A stretch of 45,606 nt of DNA from Bacillota bacterium (GTDB taxonomy: Bacteria; Bacillota; Clostridia; Oscillospirales; Feifaniaceae). Made by a program: the position numbers and the translations under genes. Positions 33,974 through 43,560 of the stretch are shown here, piece by piece. The notes beneath the pieces are model-generated. The model searched no databases. It saw nothing but the letters and a program-made list of their open reading frames with translations, and was not told the DNA's origin. The stretch spans positions 1 to 45,606 of the forward strand of contig JAUZPM010000010.1 in assembly GCA_030705925.1 (NCBI GenBank), read 5' to 3'. Each line of letters begins with the position of its first letter. The stretch's first letter is position 1.

Positions 33974-36900
33974 ATGTATAACAAATTGAAAAAATTGTTG
34001 GCATTAACCCTTGCGCTGTGTATTGTTATCGGGACGATGCCGGAAACACTGGCGCATTATCTTCCTGTTGCTGATTATGAAGTGTTGGATCCGACAAACG
34101 ATGATAAGGTAGTCGGAACCAGTGATCAGCAGGTAATCGATGATACGACTGAAGCCGAAAATGCGGCTCTTTTGGACAGTGAAAATACAGTACTTGGAAC
34201 AGGATTACCGCCTGTGGTCGTTACGGAAATCGATCCGCAGAATGTATCGCAAAGCGGTGTGCTTCCAAACATAGTCGTCACTGACAGCGTTTTCGAGGCT
34301 TTTGAACTGTACAATACGACAGACTCACCGATTAATATTACACAAAGCTATGACTTTAAATATATTTACGGCACAAAAAGCAAGACAGCAACTATAGGCA
34401 ATATTAACGGGGCTATCGGAAACGGAATTTCCGGTGAGGTTATCATACCGGCGAAAACGGCAATAGAAGTCTGGTCTTATCACAATAATTACGCAACTGA
34501 GCCGGGTGTCAAGGATCTTACCGTAGCCGATTTTAAAAATTATTATGCGGCACTTGGGAGAACGGATAAAAACTATACAGTCGTCGGCTGTAATGACATC
34601 CTTGGATGGAATAAAACTGCTGACCGTGGAATCTGCATCCTTAGTAAGGGAACGACAAATGTGGTCAGCCAATCTGTATACACAGGCAGAAGCAGTATGG
34701 CAGACAAAGGTGTCGATTTTAGATATATGGGCAACAATGCCCTTTCTATGTCTGATGAAAACGGAACTGTCATAACCACGGCTGGCAATGGCACAACCCC
34801 ATCTATAGCACAGGTCAGGTATTTTCAGAAACCCGCTGCAAGCAGCGATACAACAGCGCCTAATTTAACAGACAGCTCGCCGTCGACGGTTGCGAAGGAC
34901 AGCGACTATACATTTAATTTTGCGCTGACGGACAACACGGATTTAAGATACACCGCTCTTTATATAAAACCGAGCAATGCAACAGCCTACGTTAAAAAAA
35001 GCGACAAAGACTTTGTAAAAGATGCAGGAGAAAAGACGTCAGATACTTTATCGGCTAATTTTACATACACACTTTCCGCTGCAGATATAGCTGGGTGTGA
35101 TTATTTTGATTATTACACGGAAGTAGTAGATGCTTCCGGCAATACGACGCAAATTCCGTCATCGACCGTTCCAAAGCGAGTGACGGTGGCAAAACCCGCC
35201 GACACGACCGCTCCTACCGTTACTATCACAAGTCCAACTAACGGTCAGAAATTCGATTTAAAGTTTGACGGTGCTCTTAACGCGACACTCTCGGATGAAA
35301 GTGGAATCAATGCCGAAAGTGGAACCATTTCTATTGATGGAGCTGCACCGATTAAAATACCAGCAACTAATATAACTGATACTTCGCTTACCTATTCGTT
35401 CGCTTCATCACCGCTTTCGATAGGCAACCATACTATTACAGTATCCGTATCCGATACTGCTTCGGTTCCTAACGCTGGGTCGGCTACAGTAACTTTTATA
35501 GTTGAATCTCCAACCTCTGCTATGGCAGTGGATACAAGCGCTGGGTTTGTTTCTTTAAATAAAGCAGGTGATTTCAGCGCAGACGTATATGATACAGCAG
35601 CGTCAAGCAGTGCTAAATTATATTACAGGAGAATAGGTTCACAGGATTATGCCTCTGTTGATATGACTGTGAAATCAAACGATGCAGCAGGAAGCTTAAC
35701 TAAAACCAGTTTTGCTGTTTCGGTTCCATATAATACCTTGAACACACTCGGAAAAGTTGAATATTACATTGAAATTGGCGGCGGAAAATTCAAAACACCA
35801 GTAAAGACTGCAACCGTTCAAAAAACAGCCGATATCGTCTTTACGGACGTTGTTGCAAACTCAATCAATGTCGGCTCGCAGGATGGCTATGATTATGTAC
35901 AGCTTATAAACACAAGTAATAAGCCTATTGATCTTAAAAACTATAAGTTGGCATACAGAAGGAATACATCAGCATGGCTTAACGTCGGCTTAATGGGCTT
36001 TAATAATATTACGAAGTACCCCAAAGCTGAGAATCAGACGGAGCCTGACAGTATCATCGTTAAACCGGGTGAGATCTATGTTTTATGGGTTAAGATAACA
36101 ACCAGCTCAACAGCTCCACTGACAAGAAGCAATTTCGCAAGTGCTTATGGCAATACGATCGATGTTGACCATATACTCGTTGCGGAGCATGCAACAACAG
36201 GCAACCCGGTAAATCCCGGCGATAATTTTTATCTCGTAAATGTTACAGCTAAAACAGAGACAAACTCAATGTGGATTGTGCCGGGCACATCCACTTCCTC
36301 TAATTACGAACAACAGGCGATTGCAAAGCTGCAGTTTTCAGGCGACCAGGTTGCAAATGAGAATACCGCGGCAAAACTCTGGTACGATTCAAATCTCGGA
36401 TATTCGAACTCATTTGCCGGACTAAAAAAACTGACGCCCGGCTATCTTAATCAGTGGAAACAGATTGAAACTGATTATTCCGATTACTCAGCGCCTGTGT
36501 TTGGTGAATTTACACCGCAGGCTTCAATCGACAGGACAACAGATACCAGCACGCCATTTACTCTGACTGTGAACGTGTCAGATGATAAAGATTTGAGAGC
36601 GGGAAGACTTTATTACAGAAGTATAGGTGACTCCACCTACAAAATGCTTGAATCTGATTATGTTGAAGCACGTGATGGCAAAGGGACAACCTTAAATTCA
36701 TCTATTACATTTACCATCCCGGAAACTGATATTATTACAACAGGCAGGCTTCAGTATTATTTTGAGGCGCTTGATGCAGGCGGCAATATATCGACACTGC
36801 CGGCTGATAAAAACAAACCATTCGAAACGAAAGTGCTGTTGAAACCCTCAGCTTTTGAAATGCCTGAAATTATTATTACTGAGGTTGAACCAAATCCGAG

Positions 36901-39900
36901 CGGCACAGATGTTTTTGAGTTCGTCGAGATCTACAATACGACGGATCATGATATCGATATGACCAATTATCAGCTTAGGATTGCAAACAGCTTTGAAAAC
37001 AATACATGGTATACGAACAATTGGGCATGGGAAAGTACGGCAAGTAAAATGCTCGGCGCAAAAGAAATGATGACGATCTTCTTATATAATGCCGATGCAT
37101 ATAATGCGGGCTATAAATGGGCGACTGATGAAGACAAGTCAAATACATGGGAGGAATTCCAGACATTCTACACGTCTTCGATCCCAGTGGATAACCGAGT
37201 TCTTGCACCAGCATTCAGCGATACTACCGGAGCCGCTATATCGGGCGCAAATAACCTTACAAACGGCGCAGGGGTCAAAGCTGTTCAAATAGTTAAAAAA
37301 GTAAATGGAAATATCGACGTTGTATCTCAGGCAAAATACACAGCAACTGATAGCAGCAGCACTTCGCAGGTTGTCAACGGGTTTTCCATCAACTATATTA
37401 CCTTCCCCGGCTGCGATCCGATAAACAATTATGACGCGTTGATGATAGACTATAAAGCAATACCGTCTCCTAACGGACTGCTTGATGTACAGAAAATGTC
37501 AGACAGTGACGACACGACTCCTGTTGTTACTATGCAGGAACCGACGCAATACAGACAACCGGATGAGACGACATTCACTGTAACTGCGCAGGATAACAAT
37601 ATAAGATATGCCGCGCTGTTCTATAAAATGGATACCGACACTATGTATAAAACCGTCATGATGACAAAGGTTGACGGTACAAATGATTATACATGTGACG
37701 TTCCGGCTTCTGATCTGAAAAAATCCAAGAACATCAGATATTTCTATGTTGTTTCCGACGGCATAAATTACGCAACCGCGCCTTATGTTGCATTTGATCC
37801 ATATTACCAGCTGGTAGACGACACAGAAGGCCCACGCGTGACTTCGTTTAAGCCGGATGGATTGTTCGAAGGCGAATATTCAGGTTATGTTGAAGTCAAC
37901 TATACGGATAACGCCGGGGTAGACAAATCGTCGATAAAATTCATATTTGACGGTAAGGATGTTACCTCGAAATGTATAATCAGCGAAAGCCAACTGAAAT
38001 ACAAGGTGGATATTTCGGAAATCAGAAGATATGACATGACACTAACGATCGGCGATAAGTTTGGCGGACTTGTTGGTAGCACTTATCCCAAACAGAATAT
38101 TGCAACTCATAACTTAAGTTTTACGCTTACACCTGTAGGAGTAAATCTGGAACCTACTAAAGGGATCATTCATGCTCCAATGAAAAGTACGGTTAATACT
38201 CAGGATATGACTGTCGCTGCAGTGGTCACGGGAAGTGACGATGCACCTTCTCTGTTTTACGGATTAGATGACGAAGCACCTCACAACAGGGTGGCGATGT
38301 CTCTCGATAATATCAGAAAGGGAGATAACGCGAAATTCTATAAAGGTGTTATTCCTTCCGGTGCACTAAAAAATGCGACTAAGGTAAAATATTATATTAC
38401 CGCCGGTGAAATGCGCGCACCAACAAGTGAAGGCACGGTATATGAAACCAAGATATTTCCGAAATCACCTACGCCGGAGCTGATGATCACAGAGGCTTTT
38501 GTCAATCCGGAGGGACTCGACGATCACGAATATGTCGAGGTTTATAATACAAGCGATAAAGTGCTGAATCTTAAGGACTACAAGCTGATGTATCAGGGAT
38601 ATGTCAAAACCAATCCTAATGACATACGTGAAAATATAATTACTGACGATTGTTATCTCGATCCTGGCGAGGTTGCTCTTGTATCATTTATAACAACACA
38701 GGCAAAAGCGATCAATCTAGACGTTGATATGTTCAAAAAGAAACTTGGCATACAGAATTCCAATGTAAAAGTCGTCCAAGTTTATGCGGACAGTTCTGAG
38801 GTCAAGACACAGTTTAACCTAAACAATACAGGCATTAAGCTTATTATGCTTGCGAAAGCTAACGCCCATGCGGGTGATTATCTTTGCGTAGCAACATACA
38901 ACGATCAGGTAAACGAAGGCATCAATGACGCAATGAATGGGTGTACGGTCAACTGGGGACCACCTTCCGACGGTACTATCAACCTTACAAAAACCGATAC
39001 GGGAGTAAAACCGACTCCTGGAACAATAAACTATAAACAAAAAGTGCTCGATTACGATGATACTTTAGCGCCTTACCTGATACATCAAAATTTGGAAACC
39101 CAAGGTGAGGACACAAAGGATATAACCTTAAAAGCAAAGATATTTGACGAGAATGTTCTTCACTATTCCTCTGTTTTTTATAGGACATGGACTACAAAGG
39201 GTTTTGTCGAAAAACCGCTTACACCTGTTGAAGGCGAGGAGAACACGTATTCTGTAACGATACCTTATAAAGATGTTAAATATTCTAATACCCTTGAGTA
39301 CTATTTCACAGCGACTGACGGCTTGCATACAGTTACACTGAACAGCCAGTCGGGTCAGCCGTTCACTGTCAATTTCAGTGACAAACAGGCACCGCAGATC
39401 ACAGATTACAAGCCTGAGAATTACTATTATTATGAGAAGTCCTATACCCCGAATATAGACATTAAATACAAGGACGATTCAGGCGTAGACACAAGATCAG
39501 TTCGCCTGCTTGTAAACAATGAAGATGTCACTTCGAATGCCAAAATATCTGATACAGGCGTCACATATACACCTAACGGACCAATGCCTGCCGGAACATA
39601 TCCCATTCATTTCGAGGTTTGCGACAATTCTGCAAATAAGAATAAACAGGTCGTGGATTCACAGTTTACGCTGGGAGACGGAGCACAGCTTAACAGTTAT
39701 CACGGTGAGATGCACAGCCATACCGGATTTTCAGACGGAAAAGCAGACCCTTCAGTCGCTTTCCAGTATGCCAGGGACGTTGGAAAACTTGACTTTTTTG
39801 CCGTGACGGATCATAACGATATGACCTCGCCTGACGAACTTGCGCAAGGAATCCAGATGTCAAAAGACATCTATAATCCTGGACCGGGAGGATTTATAGC

Positions 39901-42583
39901 GTTTTACGGAATAGAGATGTCCTGGACAGGATGGTATGGGCATTTTAACACGTTCAACGTTGATTGGGTCGAAAACGATCAGGAAACAACGATGCGTGAC
40001 TATCTTGACCGGCTGCGTGAAAGTCCCGGCAGTTTCGCACAGTTTAATCATCCTGGCGTAGTATGGGGAGATTTCCTTGATTACAGCTATTTCACTCCTG
40101 AAAATGACGATAAAGTAATAATGTATGAAAACAAACGTGTACAGTCTGACAATGGCTATTATCGCGCTTTGACAAAAGGCTGGCACCTAGCTGTAATGAC
40201 CAACGAGGATAACCACTCCGCAAACTGGGGCATTGCAGATCCTGCAGTATCTGTTGCTCTTGCTCCTGCTTTGACAAAAGACAATCTTATTGAAGCATTC
40301 AGAAAGAGCCGCACATATATAACTTCAAATCCCAGTTTGTCTGTTGATTACCGTATAAACAACAATGAGATAGGATCTCGCCTAAAAAACCCGGACGCAT
40401 TGAATTTCAGCATAAAAGCCAGTGATGCTAAAGGCTTGGCTCTCGGAAGCATAAAGGTATACGCTGAAGATGTTGTACAGGTCTATAATCAGAACTTTGA
40501 TACCCCGACAGCAGATGTAAACTTTACGCTGCCTGCACAGTACAAATACTATAATGTAAGTATTACAACTAAAACGGGTCAGCATTTAATAACATCCCCG
40601 ATTTGGGTCGAACGTCAGAATGCAATTGAAGTCTCGAAAATGGATCTGAAGTTAAGCCCGAGCGCTGACACACCGCACCGTGTCATTACAACCCTCAGGA
40701 ATAACACGGATAATAAAATGACGAATATAAAGGTAACATATTACAGGGGCGACGATAACGGACTGACCTTAACGGGCGATCTGCCGCAGTATTATCAAGA
40801 TCTTAACCAAAACGGCTCATCAAGTGTAAAGCTTGCAGATCCGCTTGCAGTGATGAATGTTGACGGACTCGATTCTAAGCAGACAGTAGATGTAACAGCA
40901 GATATTCCCGAAGTTCAGGATAAACGGAGGATATATGCGGTTGTATCCGGAGAGTATAACGGAAAAACATATTATGACATCAGTTATGTTTTGACGTCGC
41001 AGCTCTATATCACTGAAATGCAGGTAACCAGCAAAGAACAGCAGTTTAGTAATTTCTCTTTAAAGGATGCGTTTGGTTTCTTTGAAGTTTACAATAACAG
41101 CCATACCGACATCAATCTGAAGGGATATAAATTCAATTATTGGGTATCGCAGGGCAATACTCCTACAGGATACGATATATATACAATAACCGGAAACTTA
41201 AGGCTGCCAGCTAAGACAGCAAAAGTAATCTGGGTCAAAGATTATAAATCCAAAGTGGCACCAAGTGTTACAATCGATGATTTTAATAAAAAATACGGTA
41301 CGAATCTAAAGCCAGTCGATGCTAACGGCGATGGAGACGTTTATGTAGTATACGGTACGCCGTTATCTACCGGATCAAAACGTCTTGATGTTGCAAATTC
41401 AAGCGGGTTTGTAATTTCAGCGGTTCAGTATGGATTCGGACCGGATGTAAACGGCGATAATACGGTCGACAGAAGTATAGATTTTAAATACAGCGTTGAT
41501 GGCAACAACACCTGCACGTCTACTAAATTAGACAACATGGCATTCCCGTCGCCAGGCAGTGTAAAACCGGAACAGGTTCCTAGCGATGCAAGCGATTACA
41601 GTTTGAAAGCCATAAAAGTATCCTACGGCAACGGCTCATCTAATGTTTCTATGAGCGACCTGTCAACAAGCTACAGGTTTAAAGTGCCGGAGGGGGCAAA
41701 GGCTGTTGCTGTTACGCCTGAAGCTGTGGATGCATCTCATAAACTACGGGTCAACGGGGTTGTTCAGAGCAGCGGTCAGACATCAAAAGAATATACGCTT
41801 TCAAGCACGTCCGGCTGTACTGTTTTGATCGAAGTACTCGATGAAAATAATAATCCTGCAGCAAACTATACGGTATCTATTGGTACAGGTGAACTCAATA
41901 CAGGATCTGACACAGGGACTGACAATGGCGCTGGTACGCCTGGCGGAGGATCATCAGGTGATACTGGGGGTGCTGATACCGGAACAGGCAATGGCACCGG
42001 GTCGGGCGGCGACAATAATCAAAGTCCAACCGACAAACCAAATGCTGAGTTTACTGATGTTTCAGGACATTGGGCGGAAACGGCAATAGGATATATGTCT
42101 TCAAAAGGCATTATTAAAGGCTATGCTGACGGGACGTTTAAGCCAAATGATAACGTAAAGCGCGGAGATTTCATATTAATGCTCATGCGCGCGTTTCCGA
42201 GCAATACCGCATCGACAGATAGTTTTGCCGATGTTCCATCTGACAGCTATTATTACGAAGCAATAACTCAAGCTAAAGCGCTTGGAATTGCAACAGGTTA
42301 TGACGGGAACAAGTTTGATCCGAATGCTGAGATCACCCGTGAAGATATGTTTGTATTATATGCAAGGGCACTTGAAAAGCTTGGCACTATCGACAAAACA
42401 AAGGTCAGCGGCAGTTTCGCGGACAAAGATAAAATAGCTTCATACGCTGTCGAGGCGATAGATTTGCTGAACGGTAACGGCATCATATCCGGCTCGGATA
42501 ACAGCATAGACCCTACAGGAGCCGCTACAAGAGCTCAAGTAGCTCAAATGCTTTATAATTATTTTAATTCGCTTGTTTCTTAA
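33974..42583 (+). CDS. Giant SLH-anchored surface protein with five lamin-tail-like domains and a CehA/McbA-like PHP metallohydrolase domain
   Basis: A 2869-residue secreted protein. Signal peptide at 1-28. Lamin-tail-like domains start near 79, 619, 965, 1501 and 2342 (e.g. EFVEIYNTTDHDIDMTNYQL, EYVEVYNTSDKVLNLKDYKL). Between them are Ig-like modules (DTTAPTVTITSP; LYYRSIGDSTY). A PHP domain spans ~1908-2120 with metal-ligand candidates His1914-Ser-His1916, Asp1946-His1947, Glu1981, His2026 and His2081, so the site looks intact. A Gly/Thr/Asp-rich linker (~2640-2690) leads to three SLH units (2691-2869; FTDVSGHWAETAIGYM). It should be a wall-attached phosphoesterase or related hydrolase. Last gene of the importer operon (28 bases after nanE, GGAGG site), suggesting it processes or binds the polymer whose product is imported. 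Substrate unknown. Confidence 0.88.
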   Translation: MYNKLKKLLALTLALCIVIGTMPETLAHYLPVADYEVLDPTNDDKVVGTSDQQVIDDTTEAENAALLDSENTVLGTGLPPVVVTEIDPQNVSQSGVLPNIVVTDSVFEAFELYNTTDSPINITQSYDFKYIYGTKSKTATIGNINGAIGNGISGEVIIPAKTAIEVWSYHNNYATEPGVKDLTVADFKNYYAALGRTDKNYTVVGCNDILGWNKTADRGICILSKGTTNVVSQSVYTGRSSMADKGVDFRYMGNNALSMSDENGTVITTAGNGTTPSIAQVRYFQKPAASSDTTAPNLTDSSPSTVAKDSDYTFNFALTDNTDLRYTALYIKPSNATAYVKKSDKDFVKDAGEKTSDTLSANFTYTLSAADIAGCDYFDYYTEVVDASGNTTQIPSSTVPKRVTVAKPADTTAPTVTITSPTNGQKFDLKFDGALNATLSDESGINAESGTISIDGAAPIKIPATNITDTSLTYSFASSPLSIGNHTITVSVSDTASVPNAGSATVTFIVESPTSAMAVDTSAGFVSLNKAGDFSADVYDTAASSSAKLYYRRIGSQDYASVDMTVKSNDAAGSLTKTSFAVSVPYNTLNTLGKVEYYIEIGGGKFKTPVKTATVQKTADIVFTDVVANSINVGSQDGYDYVQLINTSNKPIDLKNYKLAYRRNTSAWLNVGLMGFNNITKYPKAENQTEPDSIIVKPGEIYVLWVKITTSSTAPLTRSNFASAYGNTIDVDHILVAEHATTGNPVNPGDNFYLVNVTAKTETNSMWIVPGTSTSSNYEQQAIAKLQFSGDQVANENTAAKLWYDSNLGYSNSFAGLKKLTPGYLNQWKQIETDYSDYSAPVFGEFTPQASIDRTTDTSTPFTLTVNVSDDKDLRAGRLYYRSIGDSTYKMLESDYVEARDGKGTTLNSSITFTIPETDIITTGRLQYYFEALDAGGNISTLPADKNKPFETKVLLKPSAFEMPEIIITEVEPNPSGTDVFEFVEIYNTTDHDIDMTNYQLRIANSFENNTWYTNNWAWESTASKMLGAKEMMTIFLYNADAYNAGYKWATDEDKSNTWEEFQTFYTSSIPVDNRVLAPAFSDTTGAAISGANNLTNGAGVKAVQIVKKVNGNIDVVSQAKYTATDSSSTSQVVNGFSINYITFPGCDPINNYDALMIDYKAIPSPNGLLDVQKMSDSDDTTPVVTMQEPTQYRQPDETTFTVTAQDNNIRYAALFYKMDTDTMYKTVMMTKVDGTNDYTCDVPASDLKKSKNIRYFYVVSDGINYATAPYVAFDPYYQLVDDTEGPRVTSFKPDGLFEGEYSGYVEVNYTDNAGVDKSSIKFIFDGKDVTSKCIISESQLKYKVDISEIRRYDMTLTIGDKFGGLVGSTYPKQNIATHNLSFTLTPVGVNLEPTKGIIHAPMKSTVNTQDMTVAAVVTGSDDAPSLFYGLDDEAPHNRVAMSLDNIRKGDNAKFYKGVIPSGALKNATKVKYYITAGEMRAPTSEGTVYETKIFPKSPTPELMITEAFVNPEGLDDHEYVEVYNTSDKVLNLKDYKLMYQGYVKTNPNDIRENIITDDCYLDPGEVALVSFITTQAKAINLDVDMFKKKLGIQNSNVKVVQVYADSSEVKTQFNLNNTGIKLIMLAKANAHAGDYLCVATYNDQVNEGINDAMNGCTVNWGPPSDGTINLTKTDTGVKPTPGTINYKQKVLDYDDTLAPYLIHQNLETQGEDTKDITLKAKIFDENVLHYSSVFYRTWTTKGFVEKPLTPVEGEENTYSVTIPYKDVKYSNTLEYYFTATDGLHTVTLNSQSGQPFTVNFSDKQAPQITDYKPENYYYYEKSYTPNIDIKYKDDSGVDTRSVRLLVNNEDVTSNAKISDTGVTYTPNGPMPAGTYPIHFEVCDNSANKNKQVVDSQFTLGDGAQLNSYHGEMHSHTGFSDGKADPSVAFQYARDVGKLDFFAVTDHNDMTSPDELAQGIQMSKDIYNPGPGGFIAFYGIEMSWTGWYGHFNTFNVDWVENDQETTMRDYLDRLRESPGSFAQFNHPGVVWGDFLDYSYFTPENDDKVIMYENKRVQSDNGYYRALTKGWHLAVMTNEDNHSANWGIADPAVSVALAPALTKDNLIEAFRKSRTYITSNPSLSVDYRINNNEIGSRLKNPDALNFSIKASDAKGLALGSIKVYAEDVVQVYNQNFDTPTADVNFTLPAQYKYYNVSITTKTGQHLITSPIWVERQNAIEVSKMDLKLSPSADTPHRVITTLRNNTDNKMTNIKVTYYRGDDNGLTLTGDLPQYYQDLNQNGSSSVKLADPLAVMNVDGLDSKQTVDVTADIPEVQDKRRIYAVVSGEYNGKTYYDISYVLTSQLYITEMQVTSKEQQFSNFSLKDAFGFFEVYNNSHTDINLKGYKFNYWVSQGNTPTGYDIYTITGNLRLPAKTAKVIWVKDYKSKVAPSVTIDDFNKKYGTNLKPVDANGDGDVYVVYGTPLSTGSKRLDVANSSGFVISAVQYGFGPDVNGDNTVDRSIDFKYSVDGNNTCTSTKLDNMAFPSPGSVKPEQVPSDASDYSLKAIKVSYGNGSSNVSMSDLSTSYRFKVPEGAKAVAVTPEAVDASHKLRVNGVVQSSGQTSKEYTLSSTSGCTVLIEVLDENNNPAANYTVSIGTGELNTGSDTGTDNGAGTPGGGSSGDTGGADTGTGNGTGSGGDNNQSPTDKPNAEFTDVSGHWAETAIGYMSSKGIIKGYADGTFKPNDNVKRGDFILMLMRAFPSNTASTDSFADVPSDSYYYEAITQAKALGIATGYDGNKFDPNAEITREDMFVLYARALEKLGTIDKTKVSGSFADKDKIASYAVEAIDLLNGNGIISGSDNSIDPTGAATRAQVAQMLYNYFNSLVS

Positions 42584-42609
42584 TCTAGATAAAATCTCTC
42601 TCTTAACCA

Positions 42610-42647
42610 GCACAAAAGGAACGTCTTAAATGACGTTCCTTTTGTGC
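42610..42647 (+). terminator. Strong hairpin ending the importer/giant-protein operon
   Basis: GCACAAAAGGAACGTC and GACGTTCCTTTTGTGC are perfect 16-base arms around TTAAAT, 27 bases after the stop codon. There is no long T run after the stem, but the 3' arm itself holds TTTT. It is symmetrical and could also act against minus-strand transcripts. Confidence 0.75.
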
Positions 42648-42737
42648 GTCAACATGGTTTGCGGATCGTTTAATGATTTTCAAGTAATATAAATATGTTA
42701 TGTTATATATAAATAGATATAAGAGGGAGGGATTCTT

Positions 42738-42798
42738 GTGAAAAAAAAAAGAGTCGGCAAAATATCTTGCTGTCCTGAATGCGGTATTTTATATTATT
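42738..42798 (+). other. Out-of-frame 5' end of the TspO-family gene with an A10 tract
   Basis: AGGGAGG and, seven bases on, GTG 42738 look like the natural start. Directly after it is a run of ten A residues (42741-42750). With nine As the frame would read MKKKESAKYLAVLNAVFYII and join the TspO frame at 42799 without a break. With ten it stops after about 34 codons. This indicates one inserted A: phase variation, RNA polymerase slippage, mutation or assembly error. Confidence 0.72.
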
Positions 42799-43548
42799 AT
42801 GATAATAGTCAATACGCTTGCCAATACATTACCAATTAACGGCGTAAAAACAGGCGACGTATCAGAACGCTATCCTAACCTTTTTACCCCTGCCCCCTTT
42901 ACGTTTGTTATCTGGGGCATAATCTATCTGCTGCTTGCATGTTTTGTGATATATCAATTTATCGCTCTTAAAAAAGATAAAAACTTTGCAGATGTTCTTT
43001 ATGCCATAGGGCCATACTTCATTATTTCTTCGGCTGCAAACGCAGCATGGATACTTGCCTGGCATTATAATTTAATTCCTCTTACGGTGATATTGATGTT
43101 TGTAATTTTGTCTAGTCTTATTATTATATCATTATCGTTAAATAGACTTAAATTAAGTCCGACAGAGGCACTTTTGGTCAAAGTTCCTTTCAATCTCTAC
43201 TTTGGCTGGATAACTGTTGCCACTATTGCAAACATTACAGTCCTTCTAGTATACCTTAACTGGAACGGATGGGGGATTCCGGAACAGGTCTGGACGTCAA
43301 TAATTATCCTTGTGGGGCTAGTAATAGCTTCGCTTACTCTAAAACATAACGAGAGTATCGCATATGCTATTGCTGTTATTTGGGCATATCTAGGGATACT
43401 GCTAAAGCATACTTCTTCCAGCGGGTTTTCCGGAGAATATCCGATAGTTATCGTTATAACAATAATATCTTTAGCGGTTTTACTTTATGAATGCGTTTTT
43501 ATTTTACCTGATCCGTCAGAAAAGAAATGGAAAAAGCCGCTGTACTAA
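42799..43548 (+). CDS. TspO/MBR-family membrane protein (tryptophan-rich sensory protein-like), 5' end out of frame
   Basis: A 249-residue frame with seven or more hydrophobic segments. Conserved blocks TPAPFTFVIWGIIYLLLA, ANAAWILAWHYN, VPFNLYFGWITVATIAN and LNWNGWGI match the long TspO-related family of Firmicutes. TspO proteins bind tetrapyrroles or related compounds and have stress-related roles; the function of this subgroup is unknown. No ribosome site precedes ATG 42799. The likely start is GTG 42738 with a +1 frameshift in the A10 tract between. The stop codon lies inside the loop of the terminator shared with the convergent ABC exporter. Confidence 0.82.
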   Translation: MIIVNTLANTLPINGVKTGDVSERYPNLFTPAPFTFVIWGIIYLLLACFVIYQFIALKKDKNFADVLYAIGPYFIISSAANAAWILAWHYNLIPLTVILMFVILSSLIIISLSLNRLKLSPTEALLVKVPFNLYFGWITVATIANITVLLVYLNWNGWGIPEQVWTSIIILVGLVIASLTLKHNESIAYAIAVIWAYLGILLKHTSSSGFSGEYPIVIVITIISLAVLLYECVFILPDPSEKKWKKPLY

Positions 43549-43560
43549 GCGGCTTTTTTT
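43531..43560. terminator. Bidirectional terminator between the TspO-family gene and the ABC exporter
   Basis: AAAAAGCCGCT and AGCGGCTTTTT form an 11-pair stem around GTACTA, followed by TTTTTTT on the plus strand. The opposite reading ends in TTTTTCC. It overlaps the last codons and stop of the plus-strand gene and touches the stop of the minus-strand gene. Confidence 0.88.

Noticed and set aside
33974-42583. Recent tandem duplication within the giant surface protein
   Set aside because: The five lamin-tail-like domains share the motif but differ widely in sequence and spacing; I saw no near-identical DNA repeats.
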